DNA from: Clostridia bacterium
GTDB lineage: Bacteria; Bacillota; Clostridia; Christensenellales; Aristaeellaceae
Direction of reading: 5' to 3'
DNA length: 47,105 nt
NCBI GenBank assembly: GCA_017404985.1
Contig: JAFRBK010000012.1
Span: 1 to 47,105 of the forward strand
Each line of letters begins with the position of its first letter. The first letter of the stretch is position 1. The notes beneath the pieces were generated by a model. The model was not told the origin of the DNA. It did no database searches and saw nothing but the letters and a program-made list of their open reading frames with translations. This document shows positions 25,682 to 33,033 of the stretch, one piece after another. The position numbers and the translations under genes were made by a program.

Positions 25682-26989
25682 ATGAAGCAGTATTACCAGC
25701 CGGAAATCGAAACCGCTCCGCGGGAAAAGATTCTGGAGATTCAGAATGAAAAAATCGTGAAACAGGTCCGCCATGTCTGGGACCATGTGCCTTATTACCG
25801 CCACCTGATGGAGGAAAAAGGAATCACCCCGGAGGATATCCAGGGAGTAAAGGATATTCCGAAGCTTCCGTTCCTGTCCAAAGCCGATCTGCGGGACGCC
25901 TATCCCTATGGCCTGCTGGGCACGGACCTGAAGAACTGTGTCCGCATCCATTCCACTTCCGGCACCACCGGGCGCCGGGTTGTTGCCTTCTACACCCAGG
26001 CGGATATTGACCTGTGGGAAGACTGCTGCGCACGCGCAATTGTCGCGGCCGGCGGTACAAATGAAGATGTGGTGCAGGTCTGCTACGGTTACGGGCTGTT
26101 TACAGGCGGCTCCGGCCTGCACGGCGGCTCCCATAAAGTCGGCTGCCTGACCCTGCCCATGTCCTCCGGCAATACCGAGCGCCAGATCCAGTTCATGATG
26201 GATCTGGAATCCACCATTCTGTGCTGTACCCCGTCCTACGCAGCCTATATCGGTGAAGCCCTGGCGGAGCGCGGCTACAAGCCGGAGGATAACAAGCTGA
26301 AGGCCGGCATCTTCGGCGCCGAGCCCTGGACGGAGGAGATGCGCCGCGAGATTGAAAAAAGCCTCGGCATCAAAGCCTATGATATCTACGGCCTGACGGA
26401 AACCAGTGGTCCCGGGGTGGCTTTCGAGTGTGAGGAACAGACCGGCATGCATATCAATGAGGACCACTTCTATGCCGAGATCATTGACCCGGAAACCGGC
26501 GAAGTCCTCCCCGACGGCGAAATGGGCGAGCTGGTCTTCACCGCGCTGGACAAGGAAGCTTTCCCCCTGCTCCGGTACCGTACCAGGGACCTTTGCGTCC
26601 TGTCCCGCAAGCCTTGCTCCTGCGGCCGCACCCATGTGAAGATGGCGAAGCCCATGGGGCGCAGCGACGATATGTTGATTATCCGCGGCGTCAATGTCTT
26701 CCCCAGCCAGATTGAAACCGTGCTGCTGAATGAAGGCTATACGCCCAACTACCAGATCGTGCTGGACCGCGAGCGGCATAATGATACCTTTGATGTCTAT
26801 GTCGAAGTCAGCCCGGACCAGTTCTCCGACCTGATGTCCCAGATCCAGCGCATGGAAAAGAGCCTGGAGAATGCCCTGCGCACCATGCTGGGCATCGGCC
26901 CCAAGGTTCACCTGGTCGCCCCGAAGACCATCACCCGCAGCGAAGGCAAGGCGGTCCGTGTGATCGACAAGCGCAAGCTGCATGACTGA
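25682..26989 (+). CDS. paaK: Phenylacetate-CoA ligase family enzyme
   Basis: The ATG at 25682 is preceded by GAGGAGGG; about 64 in-frame upstream codons lack support. The 435-aa product is a PaaK-type adenylate-forming ligase. Motifs include the P-loop HSTSGTTGRR, DIYGLTETSGPG, and the C-terminal hinge GRSDDMLIIRGVNVFPSQIE. It activates an aryl acid (phenylacetate or indole-3-acetate) to its CoA thioester with ATP. A Cys pair in KPCSCGRTH may bind metal. The next gene, 18 bases on, encodes a two-ACT-domain protein, the usual partner in clostridia and archaea. There it accompanies aromatic 2-oxoacid ferredoxin oxidoreductases, which are not seen here. Confidence 0.92.
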   Translation: MKQYYQPEIETAPREKILEIQNEKIVKQVRHVWDHVPYYRHLMEEKGITPEDIQGVKDIPKLPFLSKADLRDAYPYGLLGTDLKNCVRIHSTSGTTGRRVVAFYTQADIDLWEDCCARAIVAAGGTNEDVVQVCYGYGLFTGGSGLHGGSHKVGCLTLPMSSGNTERQIQFMMDLESTILCCTPSYAAYIGEALAERGYKPEDNKLKAGIFGAEPWTEEMRREIEKSLGIKAYDIYGLTETSGPGVAFECEEQTGMHINEDHFYAEIIDPETGEVLPDGEMGELVFTALDKEAFPLLRYRTRDLCVLSRKPCSCGRTHVKMAKPMGRSDDMLIIRGVNVFPSQIETVLLNEGYTPNYQIVLDRERHNDTFDVYVEVSPDQFSDLMSQIQRMEKSLENALRTMLGIGPKVHLVAPKTITRSEGKAVRVIDKRKLHD

Positions 26990-27007
26990 CGAAGGAGGGA
27001 TTTCGCG

Positions 27008-27433
27008 ATGGCAATTACACAGATCTCCATGTTCCTGAACAACCAGCCCGGCCAGCTGGTGGAAGCGGTCGGCGCGATTTCCGCAGCCGGCTCCAACATC
27101 CGGGCCATGAGCATTGCCGAAGCCAACGATTTCGGCATTCTCCGCGCTATCATTACGGAACCGGACCGGGTCTGCCCCCTGCTGGAGCAAAAGTTCCTGA
27201 TCATGCGCAATGAAGTGCTGGCTGCCCGCATGGATGACCGTTCCGGCGCGCTCCACGAAATTCTGACCGTGCTGAACGAGGGCAACATCAACATTGAATA
27301 CATGTACGCCTTCACCGGCACCGGTCCTGAGGAAGCCTATGTGGTCTTCCGGGTCAGCGATGTCCGGACGGCGGAAGAAATGCTCCAGGCGAACGGGATC
27401 GCTACCCTGTCGGATGACACCCTGAAGCTTTGA
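27008..27433 (+). CDS. Tandem ACT-domain protein, PaaK partner
   Basis: The 141-aa product consists of two ACT domains. The first is at about residues 1-65 (QISMFLNNQPGQLVEAVGAI, with NIRAMSIAEANDFG). The second is at about 70-140 (DDRSGALHEILTVLNEGNIN, IEYMYAFTG). ACT domains bind amino acids and act as sensors. The fusion-free pair after paaK is a recurring arrangement and suggests feedback control of aryl-CoA formation by an aromatic amino acid. AAGGAGGG lies upstream. Cotranscribed with paaK. Confidence 0.88.
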   Translation: MAITQISMFLNNQPGQLVEAVGAISAAGSNIRAMSIAEANDFGILRAIITEPDRVCPLLEQKFLIMRNEVLAARMDDRSGALHEILTVLNEGNINIEYMYAFTGTGPEEAYVVFRVSDVRTAEEMLQANGIATLSDDTLKL

Positions 27434-27529
27434 TGCGTCCCGGGCGATACTTCGGAGCCCTTGATTCCTTTGTGTTTTTTCGGTTTTTCCCCTGAATATC
27501 CCTGAAATTGCGCCATCTGGTCGTTTTTC

Positions 27530-27559
27530 AACCGTTGCAGGCCATTGTTTTCAACGGTT
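27530..27559. repeat. Inverted repeat over the -35 region of the 75-aa protein gene
   Basis: AACCGTTG (27530-27537) and CAACGGTT (27552-27559) are perfect 8-base arms with a 14-base spacer. They flank and overlap the -35 box at 27545-27550. They also read as near direct repeats (TTTTCAAC). A regulator site is likely, though the protein is unknown. Confidence 0.45.
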
Positions 27560-27573
27560 TGCTGTGCTATAAT
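27545..27573 (+). promoter_or_regulatory. Promoter of the 75-aa protein gene
   Basis: TTGTTT, 17-base spacer, TATAAT. The leader of about 60 bases carries a GCGCCG/CGGCGC hairpin at 27607-27621 just upstream of the ribosome site. Confidence 0.7.
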
Positions 27574-27637
27574 TCCGCGCGTGCAAGGAGCACAGGAATA
27601 TGATGTGCGCCGAAACGGCGCGAAAGGAAGATGGCTT

Positions 27638-27865
27638 ATGAAGAAGATCATTTGCAAGGTCGAGTACGATACCGATGCTTCCGAGCTGCTGCAGAAGAAG
27701 GTTTTCGGCGTATTCGGAGATCCCAAGGGTTATGAAGAAACCCTGTACAAGACTGCCGACGGGAAGTTCTTCCTGTATTGCTTCGGCGGTTCCGAATCCC
27801 CCTATCCGGAAGAAACCATCAAGCGCGTTGCTTCCAACAAGGTGAAGGATTGGCAGAAGGCGTAA
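27638..27865 (+). CDS. Conserved 75-aa protein of unknown function
   Basis: The ATG at 27638 follows AAAGGAAG by about 8 bases. The protein starts MKKIICKVEYDTDASELL and contains VFGVFGDPKGYEETLYKT and FFLYCFGGSESPYPEE, ending VKDWQKA. It looks like a small soluble beta-alpha protein related to short conserved hypotheticals of Clostridia. No catalytic motif, Cys pair or membrane segment is seen. It is monocistronic, with a good promoter and a very strong terminator. That implies substantial independent expression. Confidence 0.75.
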   Translation: MKKIICKVEYDTDASELLQKKVFGVFGDPKGYEETLYKTADGKFFLYCFGGSESPYPEETIKRVASNKVKDWQKA

Positions 27866-27885
27866 TTCCATCCTGTATTCGGATC

Positions 27886-27917
27886 AAACCCCGTCCGGAC
27901 GTTTCCGGACGGGGTTT
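27886..27917. terminator. Very strong convergent terminator
   Basis: A perfect 14-bp stem AAACCCCGTCCGGA/TCCGGACGGGGTTT with a 4-base loop lies between the 75-aa gene and the convergent ribU gene (stop 27938). Confidence 0.88.
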
Positions 27918-27937
27918 CCGTTTGCGTTCCGCCGTTC

Positions 27938-28549
27938 TTATTGGCGGGTCTTCATATGCAGGATGGGGCTCAGCGGCTTGTAAATCAGGAAAGTGATCAG
28001 GGAGATTACGATACCCTTCAGCAGATTGAATGGCGCTGTAACAAACAGCAGCAGTTTCCACTCGGTATCGACAAAGGGCAGGGTTTTGGTAGCCATCCCG
28101 ACAATTGCATTGATATCCATATGGTAGGCCGCCATATAGGCCGGAATCAACACCAGCCAGTTTACCAACACGCCGACAACAATCGTGCATAACGTGCCGG
28201 TTGCCATGCCCACCAGCGCGGATTTGCGGTTTTTGTTCCGGCTGTAAATCAATGCCGCCGGTAGTACAAAAGCAACGCTCATAATCAGGTCTGCCAGGTC
28301 TCCGATCCCTATCGTCGAGCCGAGGCCCTTAATCAGCAGATGGATGCCGGTTTTCAGCACCAGAATAATCAGCGCCGGCAAGGGCCCCATGGCAAAAGCG
28401 CCTAACAGCGCGGGTAGGTTGCTGAAGTCCAGCTTGTAGAATGCCACGATGGGGATCTCAACGGTAAGAAACAGCACCGCAGAGAGAGCCGTCAACGCAG
28501 CAATCCGCGTCATCGTGAAAACCGAAAATTTGTTTGTGGTCCCAGACAT
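27938..28549 (-). CDS. ribU: ECF transporter substrate-binding subunit for riboflavin
   Basis: The 203-aa product is a six-helix S component. The riboflavin-type signature is FYKLDFSNLPALLGAFAMGP in the first half, with later helices APFNLLKGIVISLITFLIYK. It binds riboflavin (or FMN) and imports it with the shared ECF module (EcfA, EcfA', EcfT), which is not in this window. The assignment is strengthened by an FMN riboswitch directly upstream in the same direction. AAGGAGGGG precedes the ATG and lies just after a stable hairpin of the riboswitch expression platform. Confidence 0.93.
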   Translation of the reverse strand: MSGTTNKFSVFTMTRIAALTALSAVLFLTVEIPIVAFYKLDFSNLPALLGAFAMGPLPALIILVLKTGIHLLIKGLGSTIGIGDLADLIMSVAFVLPAALIYSRNKNRKSALVGMATGTLCTIVVGVLVNWLVLIPAYMAAYHMDINAIVGMATKTLPFVDTEWKLLLFVTAPFNLLKGIVISLITFLIYKPLSPILHMKTRQ

Positions 28550-28571
28550 AAAGAAAACCCCTCCTTATATA

Positions 28572-28633
28572 CGCGCGCCCCTCAAAAGCTGCTTCGCTCT
28601 GAGGGGCGGAAGGGCGCGCTCCGGGAAACCCGG
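28572..28633 (-). promoter_or_regulatory. Expression platform of the FMN riboswitch
   Basis: Two mutually exclusive stems are visible. CGCCCCTCA/TGAGGGGCG occupies 28576-28584 and 28600-28608, just before the ribosome site. The alternative GCGCGCCC/GGGCGCGC uses 28573-28580 with 28612-28619. A CCGGG/CCCGG hairpin sits at 28621-28633. There is no T tract, so control is more likely at translation than by termination. Confidence 0.5.
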
Positions 28634-28650
28634 TATATCGCGCTGTCCGT

Positions 28651-28770
28651 TTCTTCTCTCATCCAGACTGTAACTGTCGGCTTCGGATTTTCACCGAATC
28701 GGCCGGATCGCAGAGATCCGGTTCGCGGGCTGTACCGCCGGTAGGGAATTGCACCCGTCCCCGAAGAAGC
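28651..28770 (-). promoter_or_regulatory. FMN riboswitch (RFN element)
   Basis: On the minus strand the conserved aptamer blocks appear in order: CTTCGGGG, CGGGTGCAATTCCC, ACCGGCGGTA, AGCCCGCGA, GATTCGGTGAAAATCCGA, AGCCGACAGT and GGATGAGAGAAG. FMN binding would shut off ribU expression. Confidence 0.95.
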
Positions 28771-28799
28771 TTCCAGTGGGTTTGCGTGATTTCTCGATT

Positions 28800-28828
28800 A
28801 TTATACCCTTCTGTGTTTTGTACGTCAA
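28800..28828 (-). promoter_or_regulatory. Promoter of the riboswitch-ribU transcript
   Basis: TTGACG, 17-base spacer, perfect TATAAT on the minus strand, about 25 bases before the aptamer. Confidence 0.85.
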
Positions 28829-28865
28829 TGTCAAACATTGTCCTTTTCGTGATCAAAAAACATCC

Positions 28866-28894
28866 TTTTCACGAACGGATTCCCATGATATAAT
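28866..28894 (+). promoter_or_regulatory. Extended -10 promoter of the beta-mannosidase gene
   Basis: TTTTCA, 17-base spacer, TATAAT preceded by TGA (extended -10), about 34 bases before the ATG. Confidence 0.7.
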
Positions 28895-28927
28895 GCCTCA
28901 AAACTGCCGAAAACAGGAGGAATTCCG

Positions 28928-31354
28928 ATGCTTCTGAATGATTCATGGACCATGATAGACGGTGAAAGCCGTTACGCCTGCTCCGTTCCCTGCTCTGCGA
29001 TGCAGGTGCTGCTTCGGGAGGGAGTCATTCCGGATCCCTATTACCGGGAAAACGAATGGATTTCAACCCCTGTCAGCGAGCGGGATTTTACCTTTGAAAA
29101 GGCTTTTGTGCCCGACGCCTCTCTGCTGCAGGCGGATCAGGTGATCCTCTCCTTTGAGGGCATCGATACGCTGGGTCGGGTGTTTCTGAACGATGCGCTG
29201 CTCGGGGAAACGGACAACATGCACCGGACTTGGGAATATTCTGTAAAAGAGCTTCTCCTACCCGGGGAGAACCGTCTCCGGGTGGAACTGCGGTCCCCGC
29301 TTCGTTATGCCCGGGAGATGCAGGAAAAGCGCCCGCTGACAGGTTCCGCGGAAACCTTCCCCGGTTATCCGCATCTTCGCAAGGCCCATTGCATGTTCGG
29401 CTGGGACTGGGGCCCGATCCTGCCGGACCTTGGCCTGTGGCGGGATGTCAGCCTCCGGGGCGTCACCGGCGGCCGGATTTTCAGTACGGGCTATACGCAG
29501 GAGCACGCGGACGGGAAAGTGGTCCTGCACTGCAGGGCGGATCTGGAGCTGCTGAAACCCGGCATCGAAGCCCGGTTGTCCGTTACCTCCCCGTCCGGGG
29601 AAACTGTTCGAATCATCCTGAAAAACGGCAGGGGTTCCGTTACAATCAACAATCCGGAGCTCTGGTGGGTCCGCGGCCTGGGCGAACAGCCCCTCTATAC
29701 CTGCCGGGTCGAACTGCTGTTTGAGGATGCCGTGCTGGACGTTCAAACCCGCCGGATCGGCCTCCGCACCCTGACGGTCTCGCGGGAAAAAGACCTCCAT
29801 GGCCGTGAATTCTGCTTTGTGAACAACGGAGTCAAAGTCTTCGCCATGGGCGGCAACTATATTCCGGAGGACCAGATTCTGCCCCGGATCACGCCTGAAC
29901 GGACCCGCCGTCTCCTGGAGGACTGCAGGGAGGCCAATTTCAACTTTATCCGGATCTGGGGCGGCGGTTTCTATCCTGCCGATTCCTTCTATGACTGGTG
30001 TGACGAGAACGGCTTCATGGTCTGGCAGGACTTTATGTTCGCGTGTTCAGCCTATGTACTCTCCCCGGAGTTTGAAAAAACCGTGCGTGAGGAAATCCGG
30101 GAGAATGTCCGTCGGCTTCGGAATCATCCTTCCCTGGCCCTGTGGTGCGGCAACAATGAAATTGAGTCTGCATGGGTAGGCTGGGGCTGGCCCGATGATC
30201 CGGAAGCCCGCGGGGATTACCTGCGCCTGTTTGAAGAGATCATTCCCGACATTGTCCGGGAAGAGAACCCGGATACCTTCTACTGGCCTTCCTCCCCTTC
30301 CACCGGCGGCGGGTTTGACAATCCCAGCGGCAACGACGGCGGCGACATGCATTATTGGGATGTCTGGCATTGCTTCAAGCCGATCGAGGCTTTCCGGGAA
30401 ACCCTGTACCGCTTCTGTTCCGAGTACGGCTTTGAGAGCCTGCCGGACATGAAAACCATCCGTGCCTTTGCCGATGAAAGCAAGGGGGATTTCGACCTGA
30501 CCGGCCCCGTCATGGAAGCCCACCAGAAGTGTAACCGCGGCAGCGAAAAAGTGTTGTATTACCTGGCCCAGATGGTCAACTATCCCTATGATTTCGCCCG
30601 TCTGGTTTATTGTTCCCAGTTGGTCCAGGCGGACTGCATCCGTTCCAATGTGGAACATATGCGCCGCCACAGGGGCATCTGCATGGGCTCCTCCTACTGG
30701 CAGATCAACGATTCCAATCCGGTGGTCTCCTGGTCCGGCATTGATTATTTCGGCCGGTGGAAAGCCCTGCATTATGCCGCCCGGCGATTCCATGCCCCGT
30801 TGCTGATTTCCTGTGACGACACTGATCCCTCGCATCCGGTCATCGCGGTCACCAATGACACCCGGGAATCCGCAGCCGTCCGGGCCATCTGCAGGCTGAG
30901 GGACCATCGGGCCAAAGTGCTGCGCGAATACGAGGCGGACCTGACGGTCCCTGCCCTGTCTTCCGTCACCTGTATGGAACCTGACCTCGCCGGCGAAGTC
31001 GCCACGCTGGAACAGCGGCGCACCTGTTATCTGGAATATGAGCTCACGGAAAACGGCATCCCGGTCTCCGGCGGCACGTCTCTCTTCCTGCGGCCGAAAG
31101 CCTTCCGTTTCCTGCCCGCCCGGATTCAGGTGGCCGTGAAGAGCGAAAAAACGGCCTTCCGCCTGACCCTGTCTGCCGACGTGTTTGTCAAGAGCGTCTG
31201 CCTGAGCCTGAAAACCCATGATGCCGTCTTCTCCGACAACTGGTTTGACATCCACGGGGAACGCCCGGTCACGGTCACCCTTCCCAAAACAGGGGAACTG
31301 GCAGGTCTCACCGCCAAAGCGCTCGAAAAAGACCTGCAGATCGTCCATTACTGA
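28928..31354 (+). CDS. GH2 beta-mannosidase
   Basis: The 808-aa product is a glycoside hydrolase family 2 enzyme of the beta-mannosidase type: an N-terminal sugar-binding jelly roll, Ig-like domains, then the TIM barrel. Mannosidase features are FGWDWGPILPDLGLWRDV near residue 160 and NFIRIWGGGFYP near 340. The acid/base is Glu411 in WCGNNEIES and the nucleophile is Glu499 in FCSEYGFES. No signal peptide is seen, so it probably acts in the cytoplasm on short beta-mannosides. AGGAGG lies upstream. It is monocistronic between its own promoter and a strong terminator, with no sugar transporter beside it. Other beta-glycosides remain possible. Confidence 0.92.
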   Translation: MLLNDSWTMIDGESRYACSVPCSAMQVLLREGVIPDPYYRENEWISTPVSERDFTFEKAFVPDASLLQADQVILSFEGIDTLGRVFLNDALLGETDNMHRTWEYSVKELLLPGENRLRVELRSPLRYAREMQEKRPLTGSAETFPGYPHLRKAHCMFGWDWGPILPDLGLWRDVSLRGVTGGRIFSTGYTQEHADGKVVLHCRADLELLKPGIEARLSVTSPSGETVRIILKNGRGSVTINNPELWWVRGLGEQPLYTCRVELLFEDAVLDVQTRRIGLRTLTVSREKDLHGREFCFVNNGVKVFAMGGNYIPEDQILPRITPERTRRLLEDCREANFNFIRIWGGGFYPADSFYDWCDENGFMVWQDFMFACSAYVLSPEFEKTVREEIRENVRRLRNHPSLALWCGNNEIESAWVGWGWPDDPEARGDYLRLFEEIIPDIVREENPDTFYWPSSPSTGGGFDNPSGNDGGDMHYWDVWHCFKPIEAFRETLYRFCSEYGFESLPDMKTIRAFADESKGDFDLTGPVMEAHQKCNRGSEKVLYYLAQMVNYPYDFARLVYCSQLVQADCIRSNVEHMRRHRGICMGSSYWQINDSNPVVSWSGIDYFGRWKALHYAARRFHAPLLISCDDTDPSHPVIAVTNDTRESAAVRAICRLRDHRAKVLREYEADLTVPALSSVTCMEPDLAGEVATLEQRRTCYLEYELTENGIPVSGGTSLFLRPKAFRFLPARIQVAVKSEKTAFRLTLSADVFVKSVCLSLKTHDAVFSDNWFDIHGERPVTVTLPKTGELAGLTAKALEKDLQIVHY

Positions 31355-31387
31355 AAAAGAATCCCCAAATTACAGACGTTATGGCAG

Positions 31388-31428
31388 GCGAAACCCTCCG
31401 GCTCACGGATGCCGGAGGGTTTCGCTTT
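31388..31428 (+). terminator. Terminator of the beta-mannosidase gene
   Basis: A perfect 15-bp stem GCGAAACCCTCCGGC/GCCGGAGGGTTTCGC with an 8-base loop and a short TTTAT tail. It abuts the stop of the convergent TM1266-like gene. Confidence 0.88.
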
Positions 31429-31672
31429 ATACTTTGGAATAAGCCGCTTTTGCCGTAATGCCACGGATGCGGCCCAGGGCGCCGGTCAGGGCGTTGATGG
31501 CATCGTTGGGGGCGTCCATGGCCACGCAGATCACGCTGACCTGCTTTGCCCGGTATGGGATTCCCAGGCGCCCGATAATGTATTCCGCATATTTGTGCAA
31601 AAGGTCGTTGACCGCGGCGACAGCACCCTCATTTTCCACAATAATGCTGATGACAGCTACCCTGGTTTCCAT
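31427..31672 (-). CDS. TM1266-type iron-only hydrogenase system putative regulator
   Basis: The 81-aa product matches the TM1266 family in length and pattern: METRVAVISIIVEN, then AEYIIGRLGIPYRAKQVSVI, ending AAYSKV. It has an ACT/NikR-C-like ferredoxin fold and is associated with [FeFe]-hydrogenase maturation genes, though its direct role is unproven. GGGAGAGGG precedes the ATG. It stands alone here, without hydE, hydF or hydG in the window. It supports an anaerobic, hydrogen-metabolising host. Confidence 0.88.
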   Translation of the reverse strand: METRVAVISIIVENEGAVAAVNDLLHKYAEYIIGRLGIPYRAKQVSVICVAMDAPNDAINALTGALGRIRGITAKAAYSKV

Positions 31673-31751
31673 ACATTGCCCTCTCCCGCTCGGCTTTTTC
31701 TTCCCTTCGCCTGTCCGAAGGATTCACGCTCATATATTCACAAGTATGGAC

Positions 31752-31780
31752 AGTATATCCGGGTTCCCGTTCCCTGTCAA
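31752..31780 (-). promoter_or_regulatory. Promoter of the TM1266-like gene
   Basis: Perfect TTGACA, 17-base spacer, TATACT on the minus strand, about 80 bases before the ATG. Confidence 0.75.
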
Positions 31781-31809
31781 CGCTGCCGTTTTTCCCTGGA
31801 AATCAGGGC

Positions 31810-31839
31810 TTGACTTTTTTTCCCATTTTCATGCATAAT
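31810..31839 (+). promoter_or_regulatory. Promoter of the diguanylate cyclase gene
   Basis: TTGACT, 18-base spacer, CATAAT with an upstream TG, about 45 bases before the ATG at 31885. Confidence 0.55.
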
Positions 31840-31884
31840 ACAAGTTGATGTAGCGGTATATTATCAGGAAAGCAGGACCTGTTC

Positions 31885-32961
31885 ATGAGTTTTTTTATGG
31901 ATTTTTTGCACCAGAAAGTGCCCCGTGCCGGCCGGGAGATTCCCGCGTACTACCGGCGGGCGTTGGTGATCAGCGATACGATTCTGATCGCCTATTTTGT
32001 GGTGTGTTCTGCCTTCTTTCCGCTGTTTGCGGGTCAGCTGCAGCGGGCTCCCCTGTGGGCCATCGTTGCTGCCGCCGCAGGGCTTGTCGCCGTCCGGAAG
32101 CTGAACCTTCGGATGAATATGGTTTGCTTCACTGTCCTTTGCGCCGCCTGGGTTTTCTGGAATGTCTACGCCCTGGGCTGGAGCTCAGGCACCCAGCATT
32201 TCCTGACGCTGCTGCTGGTACTGGTCTTTTTCAACGTATATGATAAGCCTGTCTATAAAATCATCTGGTTTGTCGCCATTCTTGTCTTCAGGATCTGGCT
32301 TTTCTCCTGGTCGCAGCAGCATACCGCTGTCTTTCACCTGGACACATCCGCAAATACGATCTATCAGACGATCAATACCGTTGGTTTCTTTATCATTCTC
32401 GCGGCCCTCTGTATCGTTTTCTCCACCAGTATTCAGGACACGGAGCGCCAGCTCCGCCTCCGGAACCAGACACTGTACAAGGAAGCCGGCACCGATCCGC
32501 TGACCGGCCTTCCCAACCGCCGGTCCATGGTGGAAAAGATCGAGAAATTCCGGCAGGATTCTTCCGGCGAACCTTTCTGCATCGCTATCGCAGACCTGGA
32601 CTTTTTCAAGAACGTCAACGACACATATGGGCATAATTGCGGCGATTATACGCTGGTCAAGCTGACCGAGCTCTTTACCCAGCACGCCGGCGGCCACTAC
32701 AGCGTCTGCCGTTGGGGCGGTGAGGAATTCTGCTTTTTTCTCCCCAACCTCAATATCGATGAAGCAGGCGTGATCATGAACGACCTGTGCTTCGCCGTGG
32801 AACGGATGAAGCTGAGCTTTGAAGGCCACGATTTCAGCATTACCATCACGATCGGCGTCGAGGAAAACGATTATTCTTCCCCGCTGGAAGACCTGCTCAA
32901 AGGGGCGGACACCAAGCTCTATATGGGCAAAAAACGCGGCCGCAACCAGGTGGTCTGCTGA
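31885..32961 (+). CDS. Membrane diguanylate cyclase (GGDEF)
   Basis: The 358-aa product has about six transmembrane helices in residues 28-182, a short coiled linker, and a GGDEF domain from about 195 to the end. Catalytic features are TDPLTGLPNRRS, the metal-binding IADLDFFKNVND, and GGEEF at 278-282. No RxxD inhibitory site is found at the usual position, so product inhibition may be absent. It would make cyclic di-GMP from GTP in response to a signal sensed by the membrane region, which I do not recognise. No effector gene or c-di-GMP riboswitch is seen nearby. It is monocistronic and followed by a good terminator. Confidence 0.92.
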   Translation: MSFFMDFLHQKVPRAGREIPAYYRRALVISDTILIAYFVVCSAFFPLFAGQLQRAPLWAIVAAAAGLVAVRKLNLRMNMVCFTVLCAAWVFWNVYALGWSSGTQHFLTLLLVLVFFNVYDKPVYKIIWFVAILVFRIWLFSWSQQHTAVFHLDTSANTIYQTINTVGFFIILAALCIVFSTSIQDTERQLRLRNQTLYKEAGTDPLTGLPNRRSMVEKIEKFRQDSSGEPFCIAIADLDFFKNVNDTYGHNCGDYTLVKLTELFTQHAGGHYSVCRWGGEEFCFFLPNLNIDEAGVIMNDLCFAVERMKLSFEGHDFSITITIGVEENDYSSPLEDLLKGADTKLYMGKKRGRNQVVC

Positions 32962-32978
32962 TTTTCGCGTATGAATTG

Positions 32979-33023
32979 GAATCGCCCCTGCGAATCATTT
33001 CACAGGGGCGGTTCCTCTTTTTT
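32979..33023 (+). terminator. Terminator of the diguanylate cyclase gene
   Basis: GAATCGCCCCTG pairs with CAGGGGCGGTTC (12 bp with one G-U) around a 12-base loop. It is followed by a T-rich TCTTTTTTG run. Confidence 0.85.
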
Positions 33024-33033
33024 GTATTGTTTC

